From Parasphingorhabdus marina DSM 22363 (GTDB lineage: Bacteria; Pseudomonadota; Alphaproteobacteria; Sphingomonadales; Sphingomonadaceae): 64,000 nucleotides of DNA. The stretch spans positions 434,001 to 498,000 of the forward strand of contig NZ_FSQW01000002.1 in NCBI RefSeq assembly GCF_900128895.1, read 5' to 3'. Shown here piece after piece: positions 9,553 through 18,306 of this stretch (position 1 is the first letter of the stretch; every line of letters begins with the position of its first letter). Below the pieces are notes generated by a model. That model had not been told where the DNA came from. It searched no databases and saw only the letters and a list, made by a program, of their open reading frames with translations. A program made the position numbers and the translations under genes.

Positions 9553-9789
9553 ATGAGTGAGACTGCAGACCGCGTAAAAAAGATTGTTGTTGAACATCTT
9601 GGCGTAGAAGCTGACAAAGTGACCGAAGAAGCGGCGTTCATTGATGATCTGGGTGCGGACAGCCTCGATATTGTTGAACTGGTCATGGCTTTTGAAGAAG
9701 AATTCAGCGTCGAAATTCCGGATGATGCCGCCGAGAAAATCGCCACCGTCAAAGATGCCATTGATTTCATCGACAACAACAAGGGTTGA
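9553..9789 (+). CDS. acpP: Acyl carrier protein
   Basis: 78 residues, acidic and helical. The phosphopantetheine attachment Ser37 lies in the invariant GADSLDIVE. Carries acyl intermediates for FabD, FabG and FabF. The ATG at 9553 follows GAAGGAA at good spacing; a longer open frame upstream (from 9487) has no such signal and does not match the family. The genes on both sides are fatty acid synthesis genes. A strong hairpin with flanking A and T runs follows the stop (see 9842). Confidence 0.97.
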   Translation: MSETADRVKKIVVEHLGVEADKVTEEAAFIDDLGADSLDIVELVMAFEEEFSVEIPDDAAEKIATVKDAIDFIDNNKG

Positions 9790-9841
9790 TTGATTTTGGG
9801 ATGCGATGCGCATTCCGGGGCCAATGATCGCTAAATATCGC

Positions 9842-9890
9842 AAAAGCGGCTCACCGGCCCGGGAGAATTTCCGAACCGGTGGCCGCTTTT
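9842..9890 (+). terminator. Strong hairpin between acpP and fabF
   Basis: AAAAGCGGC-T-CACCGG pairs with CCGGTG-GCCGCTTTT, about 15 bp with one bulged T and an 18-base loop. It ends in TTTT, then C. It has the shape of a rho-independent terminator, but the T run is short and fabF starts only 41 bases later on the same strand. A partial terminator or mRNA 3' end stabiliser that raises acpP transcript over fabF is the natural reading. Confidence 0.65.
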
Positions 9891-9930
9891 CAATTGGGGC
9901 TTTAGGGGAGCCCGTCATAAGGAGCAGAAC

Positions 9931-11184
9931 ATGCGTCGTGTCGTAGTGACCGGACTGGGTTTGGTGACGCCTTTGGGTGGAGATGTCGAAACCAGCTGGA
10001 AAAACATCCTCGCATCGAAGTCCGGGGCAGGACAGATCACGAAATTTGATGCCTCTGACCAGAAAGCCACCATCGCCTGCGAAGTCAAACCGCCTGAGCA
10101 TGAATATGGCTTTGATCCCAATCTGCGGGTGGATCACAAGGTCCAGCGACAGGTGGATCCGTTCATCGTCTATGGCATAGATGCCGCAGGTCAGGCCCTG
10201 GAAGATGCCGGCCTCATGGATATGACCGACGAGGAAAAACTGCGAACTGGCTGTTCGATCGGGTCCGGTATCGGGGGATTGCCGGGCATTGAAAAGGAAT
10301 CCCTGGTCCTGGCCGAACGTGGACCGGGCCGGGTTAGCCCGCACTTTGTGCACGGGCGGCTGATCAATCTGATCTCCGGACAGGTTTCGATCAAATATGG
10401 CCTGATGGGGCCCAATCATGCCGTAGTCACCGCCTGTTCGACCGGTGCACACAGCATCGGGGATGCAGCCCGGATGATCGCACTGGACGACGCGGACATC
10501 ATGCTGGCCGGCGGCGCCGAGGCCACCATCTGCCCGATCGGTATCGCCGGTTTTGCGCAGGCCAAGGCGCTTTCGACGCGCAATGACGATCCCGAAGCGG
10601 CCTCCCGTCCCTATGACAAGAACCGCGACGGATTCGTTATGGGCGAGGGCGCCGGGGTTGTCGTGCTGGAAGAATATGAGCGCGCAAAGGCGCGGGGAGC
10701 GACCATATATGCCGAAGTTGCGGGATATGGACTGTCCGGAGACGCCCATCACGTGACGGCTCCGCATCCCGATGGTGTTGGCGCTTACCGGTCCATGGAA
10801 ATGGCCCTGAACCGCTCGGGTCTGAGCACGGCAGATATCGATTATGTAAATGCACATGGTACATCCACCATGGCAGATGTTCTGGAACTTGCCGCGGTTC
10901 GGCGTCTGTTTGGTGATGATATAGCCACCATGTCAATGAGCTCGACCAAGTCTGCCATCGGCCATTTGCTTGGTGGTGCAGGCGCAGTGGAAGCTATTTT
11001 CTCGATCCTTGCGATGCGTGACCAGACCGTGCCGCCGACGCTCAATCTCGACGATCCGGAAGACAGCTGTGAAGGTGTCGACCTGGTACCCCATGTTGCC
11101 AAACAACGGGAAGTCCGGGCCGTGCTCAGCAACAGCTTCGGATTTGGCGGCACCAATGCCAGCGTCATCATGAAAGCGGTCTGA
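9931..11184 (+). CDS. fabF: 3-oxoacyl-ACP synthase II FabF
   Basis: 417 residues, full length. Condenses malonyl-ACP with acyl-ACP in chain elongation. Thiolase-fold catalytic triad: C169 in VTACSTGAH, H309 in NAHGTST and H345 in IGHLLGGAGA. The C-terminus NSFGFGGTNAS is typical. The ATG follows AAGGAGCAGAAC. It lies downstream of the acpP hairpin and 7 bases before mltG, so fabF and mltG share a transcript. Confidence 0.97.
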   Translation: MRRVVVTGLGLVTPLGGDVETSWKNILASKSGAGQITKFDASDQKATIACEVKPPEHEYGFDPNLRVDHKVQRQVDPFIVYGIDAAGQALEDAGLMDMTDEEKLRTGCSIGSGIGGLPGIEKESLVLAERGPGRVSPHFVHGRLINLISGQVSIKYGLMGPNHAVVTACSTGAHSIGDAARMIALDDADIMLAGGAEATICPIGIAGFAQAKALSTRNDDPEAASRPYDKNRDGFVMGEGAGVVVLEEYERAKARGATIYAEVAGYGLSGDAHHVTAPHPDGVGAYRSMEMALNRSGLSTADIDYVNAHGTSTMADVLELAAVRRLFGDDIATMSMSSTKSAIGHLLGGAGAVEAIFSILAMRDQTVPPTLNLDDPEDSCEGVDLVPHVAKQREVRAVLSNSFGFGGTNASVIMKAV

Positions 11185-11191
11185 TCCGGAC

Positions 11192-12163
11192 ATGCGGCGC
11201 TTCGGTTGCCTTGTTCTGATTGCCGCTGTTGCGATAGTCGGCCTGCTGGCCGGGAATTTTCTCTATGGCTGGACGGCAAGCGGGCCGCTTGAGGCGGAAA
11301 AGACTGTGATCATTGCATCCGGATCCAGCCTGAGCCAGGCTGCACGGACGCTCGAACAGGAAGGTGTGCTGAAATCAGCGGACGGTTTCCTCAACCGCGC
11401 CAGGGTTTTCGGGGGATCGGAGCCGATCAAGGCGGGAGAATTCAATATCCCGGCCAGAGCGAGCAATTCCCAGATATTGTCCATTCTCCAGGGCGGACAA
11501 ACGGTCCAGCGACTGGTCACCATTCCTGAAGGCACGCCCTCCATTATCGTTCATGAAAAACTGATGGCCGAGCCGTTGCTCACCGGGGAAATTCCGGTTC
11601 CGGCAGAAGGGTCCGTGCTGCCCGACAGTTACAGCTTTGAGCGTGGCGAAAAACGCGCGGCCGTCCTGTCCCGGATGCAAAAGGCGATGCAGGAAACCAT
11701 GAGCGAATTATGGCCAAAAAAGACCGCAGCCAGCGTGGTAAAAACACCCGAGGAAGCAGTAATTCTGGCGTCCATCGTCGAAAAAGAAACCGCGGTGGCG
11801 AGCGAGCGTCGAACGGTCGCGGCGGTGTACAGCAACCGTGTCAATCGCAACATGATGCTGCAGGCAGATCCGACGATCATCTACCCGATCACGAAGGGCA
11901 AGCCGCTGGGTCGGCGAATCCGGCAGTCGGAAATTGCTGCGGTTAACGATTACAACACCTATTCGATGGTCGGCCTGCCCAAAGGACCGATTGCGAATCC
12001 TGGCCGGGCGTCGATCGAGGCTGTGCTGAACCCTGTAGAGACCGAGTACCTGTTCTTTGTGGCGGACGGCAAAGGCGGACATGTCTTCGCCAGGACACTG
12101 GCCGAGCACAATGCCAATGTCGAAAAATGGTTCGCTATCCGCCGTGCACGCGGAGAAATGTAG
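11192..12163 (+). CDS. mltG: Endolytic murein transglycosylase MltG (YceG-like)
   Basis: 323 residues. One N-terminal membrane anchor (residues about 5-25, GCLVLIAAVAIVGLLAGN), a LysM-like segment (VIIASGSSLSQAARTLEQEG), then the YceG catalytic domain with Glu197 in ILASIVEKET. Cuts nascent glycan strands in the periplasm and so sets glycan length. The location after fabF is the common arrangement in many proteobacteria. Its stop abuts the stop of the convergent cyclase-like gene with no spacer. Confidence 0.95.
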   Translation: MRRFGCLVLIAAVAIVGLLAGNFLYGWTASGPLEAEKTVIIASGSSLSQAARTLEQEGVLKSADGFLNRARVFGGSEPIKAGEFNIPARASNSQILSILQGGQTVQRLVTIPEGTPSIIVHEKLMAEPLLTGEIPVPAEGSVLPDSYSFERGEKRAAVLSRMQKAMQETMSELWPKKTAASVVKTPEEAVILASIVEKETAVASERRTVAAVYSNRVNRNMMLQADPTIIYPITKGKPLGRRIRQSEIAAVNDYNTYSMVGLPKGPIANPGRASIEAVLNPVETEYLFFVADGKGGHVFARTLAEHNANVEKWFAIRRARGEM

Positions 12164-12991
12164 CTAGTTCTGCCCGACTGTCTCTGCGGCAGATGGCACA
12201 AAGGCGACTATTCTGAGCGGCCCGCCACTCCCGCCCTCTATTTTCATCGGCAGAGCCACCAAATAAGCGCCTATAGGCGGCAGTTGTTCCAGCCCGGTGA
12301 CGTTCTCATAACCAATGATATTCTTCTCCATCAATATGCGATGGGCTTCGAATCCTGTGGATCGGCCAAAATCCAGACTGGCTGTATCGAGGCCGACACT
12401 CTCAATTTGCCGTTCCTCCGCCAGAAAAGTTGCCGCCTCCGGTGAAAGGCCCGGAAATCGCAATTTGGCTGTCGCTGCTGCACCGCGTTCATCGGTGCCG
12501 AGATAGCGTTTGGCATCTGGCCAGCGCGCCGCCCAGCCAGTGTGGAACAGCACCTGTGCACCCGCTGGCACGGGTCCGTGCAGGGCTTCCCATCTTGCAA
12601 TGTCTGCCACCCCGATCTGATAGTCGGCATTATCCTGTACGACGTCGCTCACGTCGATGACAGCAGCCGGTCCGGTCAGGCTGGATATCGGGATATTCTC
12701 GGTAGAATGCTTTCCCCGGGCGAAATGGACCGGAGCATCCAGATGGGTGCCACCATGTTCCGCAGTGGTGAACTTGTAGGCACTGTAATAATATCCGCCG
12801 TCCGTGTCGCCTTCAGAAACCGTCTCCAGCGCGAATTTGTCCGATGTCGGCCAGTAGATTGTTTCCGCGCCATAGGAATGGCTGAGATCAACCCATTTTC
12901 CCGAAGACGGATCAAAGGGTTGTGGAACCGGTGCGCCGCAGGACACAAGGGTGCCGACGGACAAGAACGTGATGATCTGGATAATGCGCAT
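12164..12991 (-). CDS. Cyclase family (kynurenine-formamidase-like) lipoprotein
   Basis: 275 residues. N-terminus MRIIQIITFLSVGTLVSC is a lipoprotein signal with acylated Cys18 (LVSC). The metal-dependent cyclase fold is marked by EHGGTHLDAPVHF, which contains the HxGTHxDxPxHF metal motif, and by a later His/Glu cluster. Cytoplasmic members hydrolyse N-formylkynurenine. An outer-membrane or periplasmic lipoprotein of this type probably has another amide or lactone substrate. Preceded by AATCAGGAGGTACTGCT, a strong ribosome site. It stands alone and converges on mltG. Confidence 0.85.
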   Translation of the reverse strand: MRIIQIITFLSVGTLVSCGAPVPQPFDPSSGKWVDLSHSYGAETIYWPTSDKFALETVSEGDTDGGYYYSAYKFTTAEHGGTHLDAPVHFARGKHSTENIPISSLTGPAAVIDVSDVVQDNADYQIGVADIARWEALHGPVPAGAQVLFHTGWAARWPDAKRYLGTDERGAAATAKLRFPGLSPEAATFLAEERQIESVGLDTASLDFGRSTGFEAHRILMEKNIIGYENVTGLEQLPPIGAYLVALPMKIEGGSGGPLRIVAFVPSAAETVGQN

Positions 12992-13619
12992 AGCAGTACC
13001 TCCTGATTGCCGGTTATATCATGAAACGGAAAATATAGTCCGGTTTGGATTTCACCGAAAGCCGAGACGGGGAAACTGGCCCTCATTGTCCAATGGCGGA
13101 GTGTCGCAATGCACCAACCATTATGGCATTCAAGAAATTATCAGAATGCGTGCGTGATCCCGATTTCCGTTGCGATGCGGTCTAAATCATAGATGCCGAC
13201 CATGGATTTGTTGCGTTCTTGGGTTACGCATAACAGTGGCGCAAAGCCCATGTAAGTGAGCTGTCGAAAAGTGCCACTGATGGATCAACTGTAGCGGTTA
13301 TCAATACGGCGAGGGGGAAACAGGAATAAACGCTCGTCCGCTTCGAGATGACTATATGCTGCTGAACCGACCACTGTTGTCTGTCCAAGTTCACGATAAA
13401 CACATGCTCTAACAGAACCGGAGGCATTTGCCGTTCTGAGCCTCAATCAGGTCCCAAAAGGATACAAATAACAGGAAATCATTGCGTTGATTGGCGGCAG
13501 GCCATATCAATCGCAATGTTACAATTTTAAGAAAGCTGCGTTACAAAACAAAGACGGCTGCGTGAGCAGCCAACGATGATGGTGTCCGGTCCCAGTAGTG
13601 TGGTTTTCCTTTCGCACCG
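12992..13619. other. About 630 bases without a recognisable gene
   Basis: The stretch between the cyclase-like lipoprotein and the LtaS-like gene has lower GC than its surroundings. Only short open frames are present (for example 13224-13427 on the minus strand), none with a known motif or good ribosome site. Promoters of both flanking divergent genes should lie here. Nothing like an RNA gene or insertion sequence end was seen. It could be a decayed gene remnant. Confidence 0.4.
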
Positions 13620-15332
13620 GTGTCGGGTCGATATGAAAGACGGAAGGGCATAGTCTTGAGATCTTTGTTGTTGATCGGCGGCGCGATCTATCTTTCCGGT
13701 TTGATTTTCTATTCGGCACTGTTTTTGTTCACTGCCAATCAAAATCAGTTTTTTCAGATCGCAAAATTGATGGTGGCGGCTCTGCACTGCCTCATTCTGA
13801 TCGTTCCTGCCTATATGGCACAATCGTCCCGGTCGATCGTCAAGGTCCTGGGATATCTGGGGCTAATCGTCTATTTTCTCTACATATATTTTCTGGTGGG
13901 TTTCTTTCCCTATTTTGGCTTCATTCCTGAACTCTACACTTTTGGCTCCGGCAATGTGTCAGATGTCAGTGAAGTCATGGGGCATTATTTCAAACAAATA
14001 TTCGGCTATCGGGAAGTGTTGCTCGTCATCACTGCGGCGCTGTTATTCTATTTGGTTCCCCGGCATCGATTGCCCGTTCAAGGCGTCCTGGCGCTGGTCC
14101 TGTTACCTTTGGCGGTCTTTTCCACCAGTGTTTATCAATTTGGCCTTCCGGGCATTAGCCAGAGCCTGGGTAACGAAACGCTTGTGCGCCGGTTCGGACT
14201 GGCCGGTTTCTCCTACAACTCGATCAACGAATGGGTGAATATCAAGGGAGGGTATCTGGGACCGAAAGCCGCTTATCCTGGCAGAATCTCCAAATTGATT
14301 TCTCCAGATCCGGTTTCCTCACAAGCTACGTCGTCGATGCCAAAGGATGTTGATCGTATCATCCTTGTCCAAATCGAGTCCTTTGACTCGGAAGCCATTG
14401 AAGCCAGTTTGTCTGGCAAACCAGTCATGCCTTTTGTTGACGAGCTGCGCAGCAAATGCGTCAACTACACCAACTTCCTCGCGATGAAGGGAGCGGGAGG
14501 TTCTTCAGATGCGGAATTTTCCGTGGCGACGGGGCTGGTTCCATCACTCCGGCTTCCGGCTTTGAGAAACACCGATTTTTCCCGCGTGGAGACGCTCTAT
14601 GACCAGTTGCGGTCGGCGGGCGTGGTTTCGAGGTTCGCTCACAATAACAATGCCGGATATTACGGGCGGAACATCGCATATGAGAAAATCAACTCGGTCG
14701 AGACCGACTTTCAAAAACCGCATGAGACGATCCAGGAACGCCTGTTTGCGAAAAAGGCCCTGGCGGCTTCGCTCAAGGATTCCCAAAAATCCTTCCACTA
14801 CTTCTTCAACTATCAGTCTCACGGCCCTTACCAGGGCTATTCAGCGCAGACTGCAGAAAAATTCTCGATTGGCGCAAGCTCGGATATCCTTTCCGACTAT
14901 CTCGCCACGATGAATGAAGTTGACCAAATGATTTCAGAGCTGTTTTCCATGCAAAGCGCAGGTTTCGAGGATGGCAAAAACCTGTTCATTCTTACGGCAG
15001 ATCACCCCAGCTACGTTCACCCTCGAGATGGTGAAATTGCCCAGTCACGCATACCTGCAATGATTTGTCATGCGAGCTTTGAAGGTACCACGGTGTCGAA
15101 CGTCTACGGCACCATTGACTTGTACCCAACCATACTTGAAGCGTTCGGTGTCACATCGGGAAACGCCGTCCTTGGTCAAAACATGCTCGATTCAGGGGAC
15201 AATGCGGTGCTTCTTCCGCAAGGGAAACTGGTGTACAAAGACAAGCAGGGGAAAGTGATCTCCAGGCCCTGTTCGGAAAATTGCGGCCCGTATTTGGGAT
15301 ATACCGACCAGTATATCATGCTGCATCCCTAG
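13620..15332 (+). CDS. LtaS/MdoB-like phosphoglycerol (sulfatase-fold) transferase, membrane-bound
   Basis: 570 residues from GTG 13620; TTG codons about 35 bases on are alternatives. The first 180 residues carry five membrane segments. A periplasmic alkaline-phosphatase/sulfatase domain follows. Its metal-site landmarks are VQIESFDS (E253), the nucleophile region GAGGSSDAEF (Ser295/296, where LtaS has Thr) and LTADHPSY (Asp-His near 461). LtaS and OpgB enzymes move glycerol-phosphate or related groups from lipids to polymers outside the membrane. In a Gram-negative the likely acceptors are periplasmic glucans or surface glycolipids. The gene is isolated, so the acceptor is not indicated. Strand context suggests its own promoter in the preceding gap. 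Confidence 0.85.
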   Translation: MSGRYERRKGIVLRSLLLIGGAIYLSGLIFYSALFLFTANQNQFFQIAKLMVAALHCLILIVPAYMAQSSRSIVKVLGYLGLIVYFLYIYFLVGFFPYFGFIPELYTFGSGNVSDVSEVMGHYFKQIFGYREVLLVITAALLFYLVPRHRLPVQGVLALVLLPLAVFSTSVYQFGLPGISQSLGNETLVRRFGLAGFSYNSINEWVNIKGGYLGPKAAYPGRISKLISPDPVSSQATSSMPKDVDRIILVQIESFDSEAIEASLSGKPVMPFVDELRSKCVNYTNFLAMKGAGGSSDAEFSVATGLVPSLRLPALRNTDFSRVETLYDQLRSAGVVSRFAHNNNAGYYGRNIAYEKINSVETDFQKPHETIQERLFAKKALAASLKDSQKSFHYFFNYQSHGPYQGYSAQTAEKFSIGASSDILSDYLATMNEVDQMISELFSMQSAGFEDGKNLFILTADHPSYVHPRDGEIAQSRIPAMICHASFEGTTVSNVYGTIDLYPTILEAFGVTSGNAVLGQNMLDSGDNAVLLPQGKLVYKDKQGKVISRPCSENCGPYLGYTDQYIMLHP

Positions 15333-15455
15333 CTGGAGGGCGGAAGGGGTGAACCAGCTGCAGGCTGTTCCGTCGACCTGGCGGATCAGCGCATTGACAA
15401 CAGAGGCCTGGCCTCGTTCTGCTTTTCCCCAATTTCCAGAGATCAGATGGTTTGC

Positions 15456-16043
15456 TCAGGGTAGGGGCGCGAACGCGAAGTGCACCAGCGTCCGGTTTTT
15501 GCTGCGAATTTTTTTCTTCTGATATTTGTCGAAAATCTTGCGGACATCCGCCGAAAATTGGTCTGCATTTTCAGGACCAAGTTCGGTCACCATCCAGAAT
15601 TCCTCGAGGAGCTTTGTCCGGGATCGCGGCTGTTCGTAGATTTTCTCCACGCGCCATTTTGAACCGTCGAAATAAAAACGTTCCCCGAGCGCATCATCGC
15701 CATGCTCGAGGCACTCTAGCAGCTTGGCGCCAAGATTTTGACCGACGGTGTTCGTTCGTTGGTCAGCGGGAATGAAAAAGCTCTTTGCGCTGGTGCGATA
15801 AAGTTTTTGCGGCCGGCCTTTTCGCTTTTTCAGTCCGGCTTCAATTAACAGCTCTGCCTTGACCAGTTGCCGCAATGAATACCAGATATCCTTGGCGGTT
15901 TTATCGAGAGCATCGCCAATCTGTTTTGCACTCATCTCCTGATCACCAACCACATCAAAAATGTCGAGCGTCTGTCTGTCGATCAACAGGCGAATGGCCA
16001 TTTTGGTAAGGCCGGGCATACTAGTCAAATTATGATCTGTCAT
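15456..16043 (-). CDS. Winged-helix transcriptional regulator
   Basis: 195 residues from ATG 16043. A longer frame runs into the divergent hydrolase gene and is unlikely. Residues 10-75 form a winged helix (LLIDRQTLDIFDVVGDQEMS, then AKQIGDALDKTAKDIWYSLR as recognition segment, then RKGRPQKLYRTS as wing), comparable to ArsR/MarR-type regulators. The C-terminal half, rich in Phe, Tyr and Lys, is not recognised and may sense a ligand. It is divergent from the serine hydrolase gene with about 50 bases between starts, so it probably controls that gene and itself. Confidence 0.7.
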   Translation of the reverse strand: MTDHNLTSMPGLTKMAIRLLIDRQTLDIFDVVGDQEMSAKQIGDALDKTAKDIWYSLRQLVKAELLIEAGLKKRKGRPQKLYRTSAKSFFIPADQRTNTVGQNLGAKLLECLEHGDDALGERFYFDGSKWRVEKIYEQPRSRTKLLEEFWMVTELGPENADQFSADVRKIFDKYQKKKIRSKNRTLVHFAFAPLP

Positions 16044-16092
16044 TTGGAGTAGGTGGCAGCGCATATCGATTCGGTAAAGCAGAGAGGGTGTT

Positions 16093-17181
16093 GTGGACGT
16101 AAAAATATTGATCTTGGCGCTGGCTCCACTGGCGATTGCCAGTTGTTCTCCTGTGACTGAATCCGTCGAAAGCGTGCCGGCCAATCAGGAAAAAGATGTC
16201 GCTCAACATGACCATTGGAAAAATCTGGTGGTTGATCGGAATTTTTCTGGTGCGATTGCTGTGGCGCTCAATGGGAAACTGACCTTCTCGACAGCTCATG
16301 GATATGCAGATCGGGAAGCTCGCAGGCTCAATACGGTCGAAACCCGATTCGGCCTCGCTTCTACCGGGAAACTTCTCACCTCAATTGCAGTCATGCAGCT
16401 GGTTGAAACCGGGCAACTGAATCTGGACGAACCGGTTGGCAAATATATGCCCGACTATGTCGACGTGACCATCCGCGAACAGGCGACCATCAGGCATCTG
16501 ATGAAGATGCAATCCGGTCTTGGTGATATCTTTACCGATGAATATGATCTCCAGAAACGGGATCTGAAAACGCATGCCGACTATTTGCGATTGTTTGAAA
16601 GACAACCGCCTGCATTCCCGCCTGGATCTGACCGGGCATATAGCAATGCGGGCTATATTCTTCTTGGCCGCATCATAGAACTGGTCTCTGGCGAAGACTA
16701 CTACTCCTATGTCAGGAACCACATATTTGTTCCGGCAGGCATGGAAGCCTCCGGTTTTTCGCGGGACGAGCCACACAGCGAGCCCCAAGCCATCGGTTAT
16801 CGCGTGGAAGGCCTTGATGGCATTGCGGAAAGTCCGGATCAGTTAGCGGGGCGCGACTTGATCGCGAACACCAACATGTTCGCCGATCGGGGCACAGCTG
16901 CCGGAGGAGGATTTTCCACCGTTCTGGATTTTGTCAAACTCGACAAGGCATTGCGAAACAATGTCCTGATCTCCTCCCGTTCGCTCGAACAGATTTTCGG
17001 GAAAGGTTTTGTCAGCCGGACGCGCGGCGCCGGAATAGCGGGGGGTGCCCCGGGGGCCAGCACGCGCTACCGGCTGCTGCCCAATGGTTACTCCATGGTT
17101 GCGTTTGGCAATCTCGATTTACCGAGCGCCCCCGAGATCGTCAGCCTGATCGAGAACAGCATCGATGAGCGCGATAACTAA
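16093..17181 (+). CDS. Serine hydrolase (beta-lactamase class C/esterase fold) lipoprotein
   Basis: 362 residues from GTG 16093. N-terminal lipoprotein signal ending AIASC (Cys18). Class C-like active site: S90-x-x-K93 in ASTGKLL and Y183-x-N185 in AYSNAGY. Members include esterases, D-amino-acid peptidases and beta-lactamases; no feature here picks out antibiotic hydrolysis. The upstream regulator on the other strand suggests inducible expression. Probably anchored at the periplasmic face of a membrane. Confidence 0.85.
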   Translation: MDVKILILALAPLAIASCSPVTESVESVPANQEKDVAQHDHWKNLVVDRNFSGAIAVALNGKLTFSTAHGYADREARRLNTVETRFGLASTGKLLTSIAVMQLVETGQLNLDEPVGKYMPDYVDVTIREQATIRHLMKMQSGLGDIFTDEYDLQKRDLKTHADYLRLFERQPPAFPPGSDRAYSNAGYILLGRIIELVSGEDYYSYVRNHIFVPAGMEASGFSRDEPHSEPQAIGYRVEGLDGIAESPDQLAGRDLIANTNMFADRGTAAGGGFSTVLDFVKLDKALRNNVLISSRSLEQIFGKGFVSRTRGAGIAGGAPGASTRYRLLPNGYSMVAFGNLDLPSAPEIVSLIENSIDERDN

Positions 17182-17243
17182 ATAACCGGATGAAACCGAT
17201 ATCGTTTGTCCCACCCAGCAGGGCTTCGCGTGGGTGATTTTGA

Positions 17244-18215
17244 TTAGTAGTTAAAGCGCTCTTTCAGGCTTTCCCGCGCGGCGCGATATTCTTCGGTGAA
17301 CTGGTCGACCATGTCCTGGACACTCATCACTTCGTCGATGAGGCCGACACCCTGGCCACAGCCCCAGATGTCTTTCCAGGCTTTCTTCTCGGTATTGCCG
17401 CCAGAGCCGAAATTCATCGTGCTGTAATCGCCTTCGGGCAGGTTGTCCGGGTCCAGCCCGGCATTTTCAATCGACTGGCGCAGATAATTGCCTTTCACAC
17501 CGGTAAACAGGTCGGAATAGACAATATCGGCGGCCTTGCCTTCGACAATACCCTCCTTGTAGCCTTGGTCCGCATTGGCTTCTTTGGTCGCGATGAAAGC
17601 GGAGCCGGCATAGCCGAGATCGGCGCCCATGGCCTGGGCCGCAAGAATGGACGCGCCGCTGCCAATCGCGCCGGACAGGGCAATCGGACCGTCAAACCAC
17701 TCGCGGATTTCCTGCATCAGCGCGAACGGAGACAAGGTCCCGGCATGGCCGCCAGCCCCGGCAGCAACCGGGATCAGGCCGTCCGCACCTTTTTCGATCG
17801 CCTTGTTGGCAAAGCGGTTGTTGATAATGTCGTGCAGGGTGATGCCGCCCCAGCCATGTACGGCCTTGTTCAAATCCTCGATTGCGCCCAGCGAAGTGAT
17901 GATGATCGGCACTTTCCACTTGGCGCAGGTTTCCATGTCCTGGTCGAGCCGGTCATTGGACTTGTGAACGATCTGGTTGACCGCAAACGGCGCAGCAGGC
18001 TTGTCGGGATTGTCCCGGTTCCATGCGGCCAGTTCCTCGGTAATCTGGTGCATCCATTCATCGAGAAGGCTTTGCGGGCGAGCGTTGAGGGCAGGGAAGG
18101 ATCCGACGATTCCAGCCTTGCACTGGGCGATTACCAGTTCCGGTCCGGACACGATGAAAAGTGGCGAGCCGATAAGTGGCAGGCGCAGATTGTCAAAAAT
18201 AGCTGGTAGAGTCAT
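17244..18215 (-). CDS. Nitronate monooxygenase (2-nitropropane dioxygenase type)
   Basis: 323 residues, FMN TIM-barrel enzyme that oxidises nitronates such as propionate-3-nitronate. Family signs: N-terminal LRLPLIGSPLFIVSGPELV, central GLIPVAAGAGGHAGTLSP (the GGHxG phosphate/FMN loop) and SGAIGSGASILAAQAMGAD. No signal peptide. It lies alone between the convergent hydrolase and leuA. Some homologues act on fatty acid-derived substrates, so the exact substrate is left open. Confidence 0.9.
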   Translation of the reverse strand: MTLPAIFDNLRLPLIGSPLFIVSGPELVIAQCKAGIVGSFPALNARPQSLLDEWMHQITEELAAWNRDNPDKPAAPFAVNQIVHKSNDRLDQDMETCAKWKVPIIITSLGAIEDLNKAVHGWGGITLHDIINNRFANKAIEKGADGLIPVAAGAGGHAGTLSPFALMQEIREWFDGPIALSGAIGSGASILAAQAMGADLGYAGSAFIATKEANADQGYKEGIVEGKAADIVYSDLFTGVKGNYLRQSIENAGLDPDNLPEGDYSTMNFGSGGNTEKKAWKDIWGCGQGVGLIDEVMSVQDMVDQFTEEYRAARESLKERFNY

Positions 18216-18306
18216 GGATTCCCCGTTCGCAAAAGTGAATGGCAGCCATACCGCAAGGCACAGCGGATTCCACTGTTAATTTAACCGGGTGCTTAATTTT
18301 TGTGAT

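Noticed and set aside
9442-10857. 471-codon minus-strand frame
   Set aside because: Antisense to acpP and fabF; no ribosome site and no motifs.
13224-13427. Minus-strand 67-codon frame in the 12,992-13,619 gap
   Set aside because: No ribosome site, no similarity recognised, composition not gene-like.
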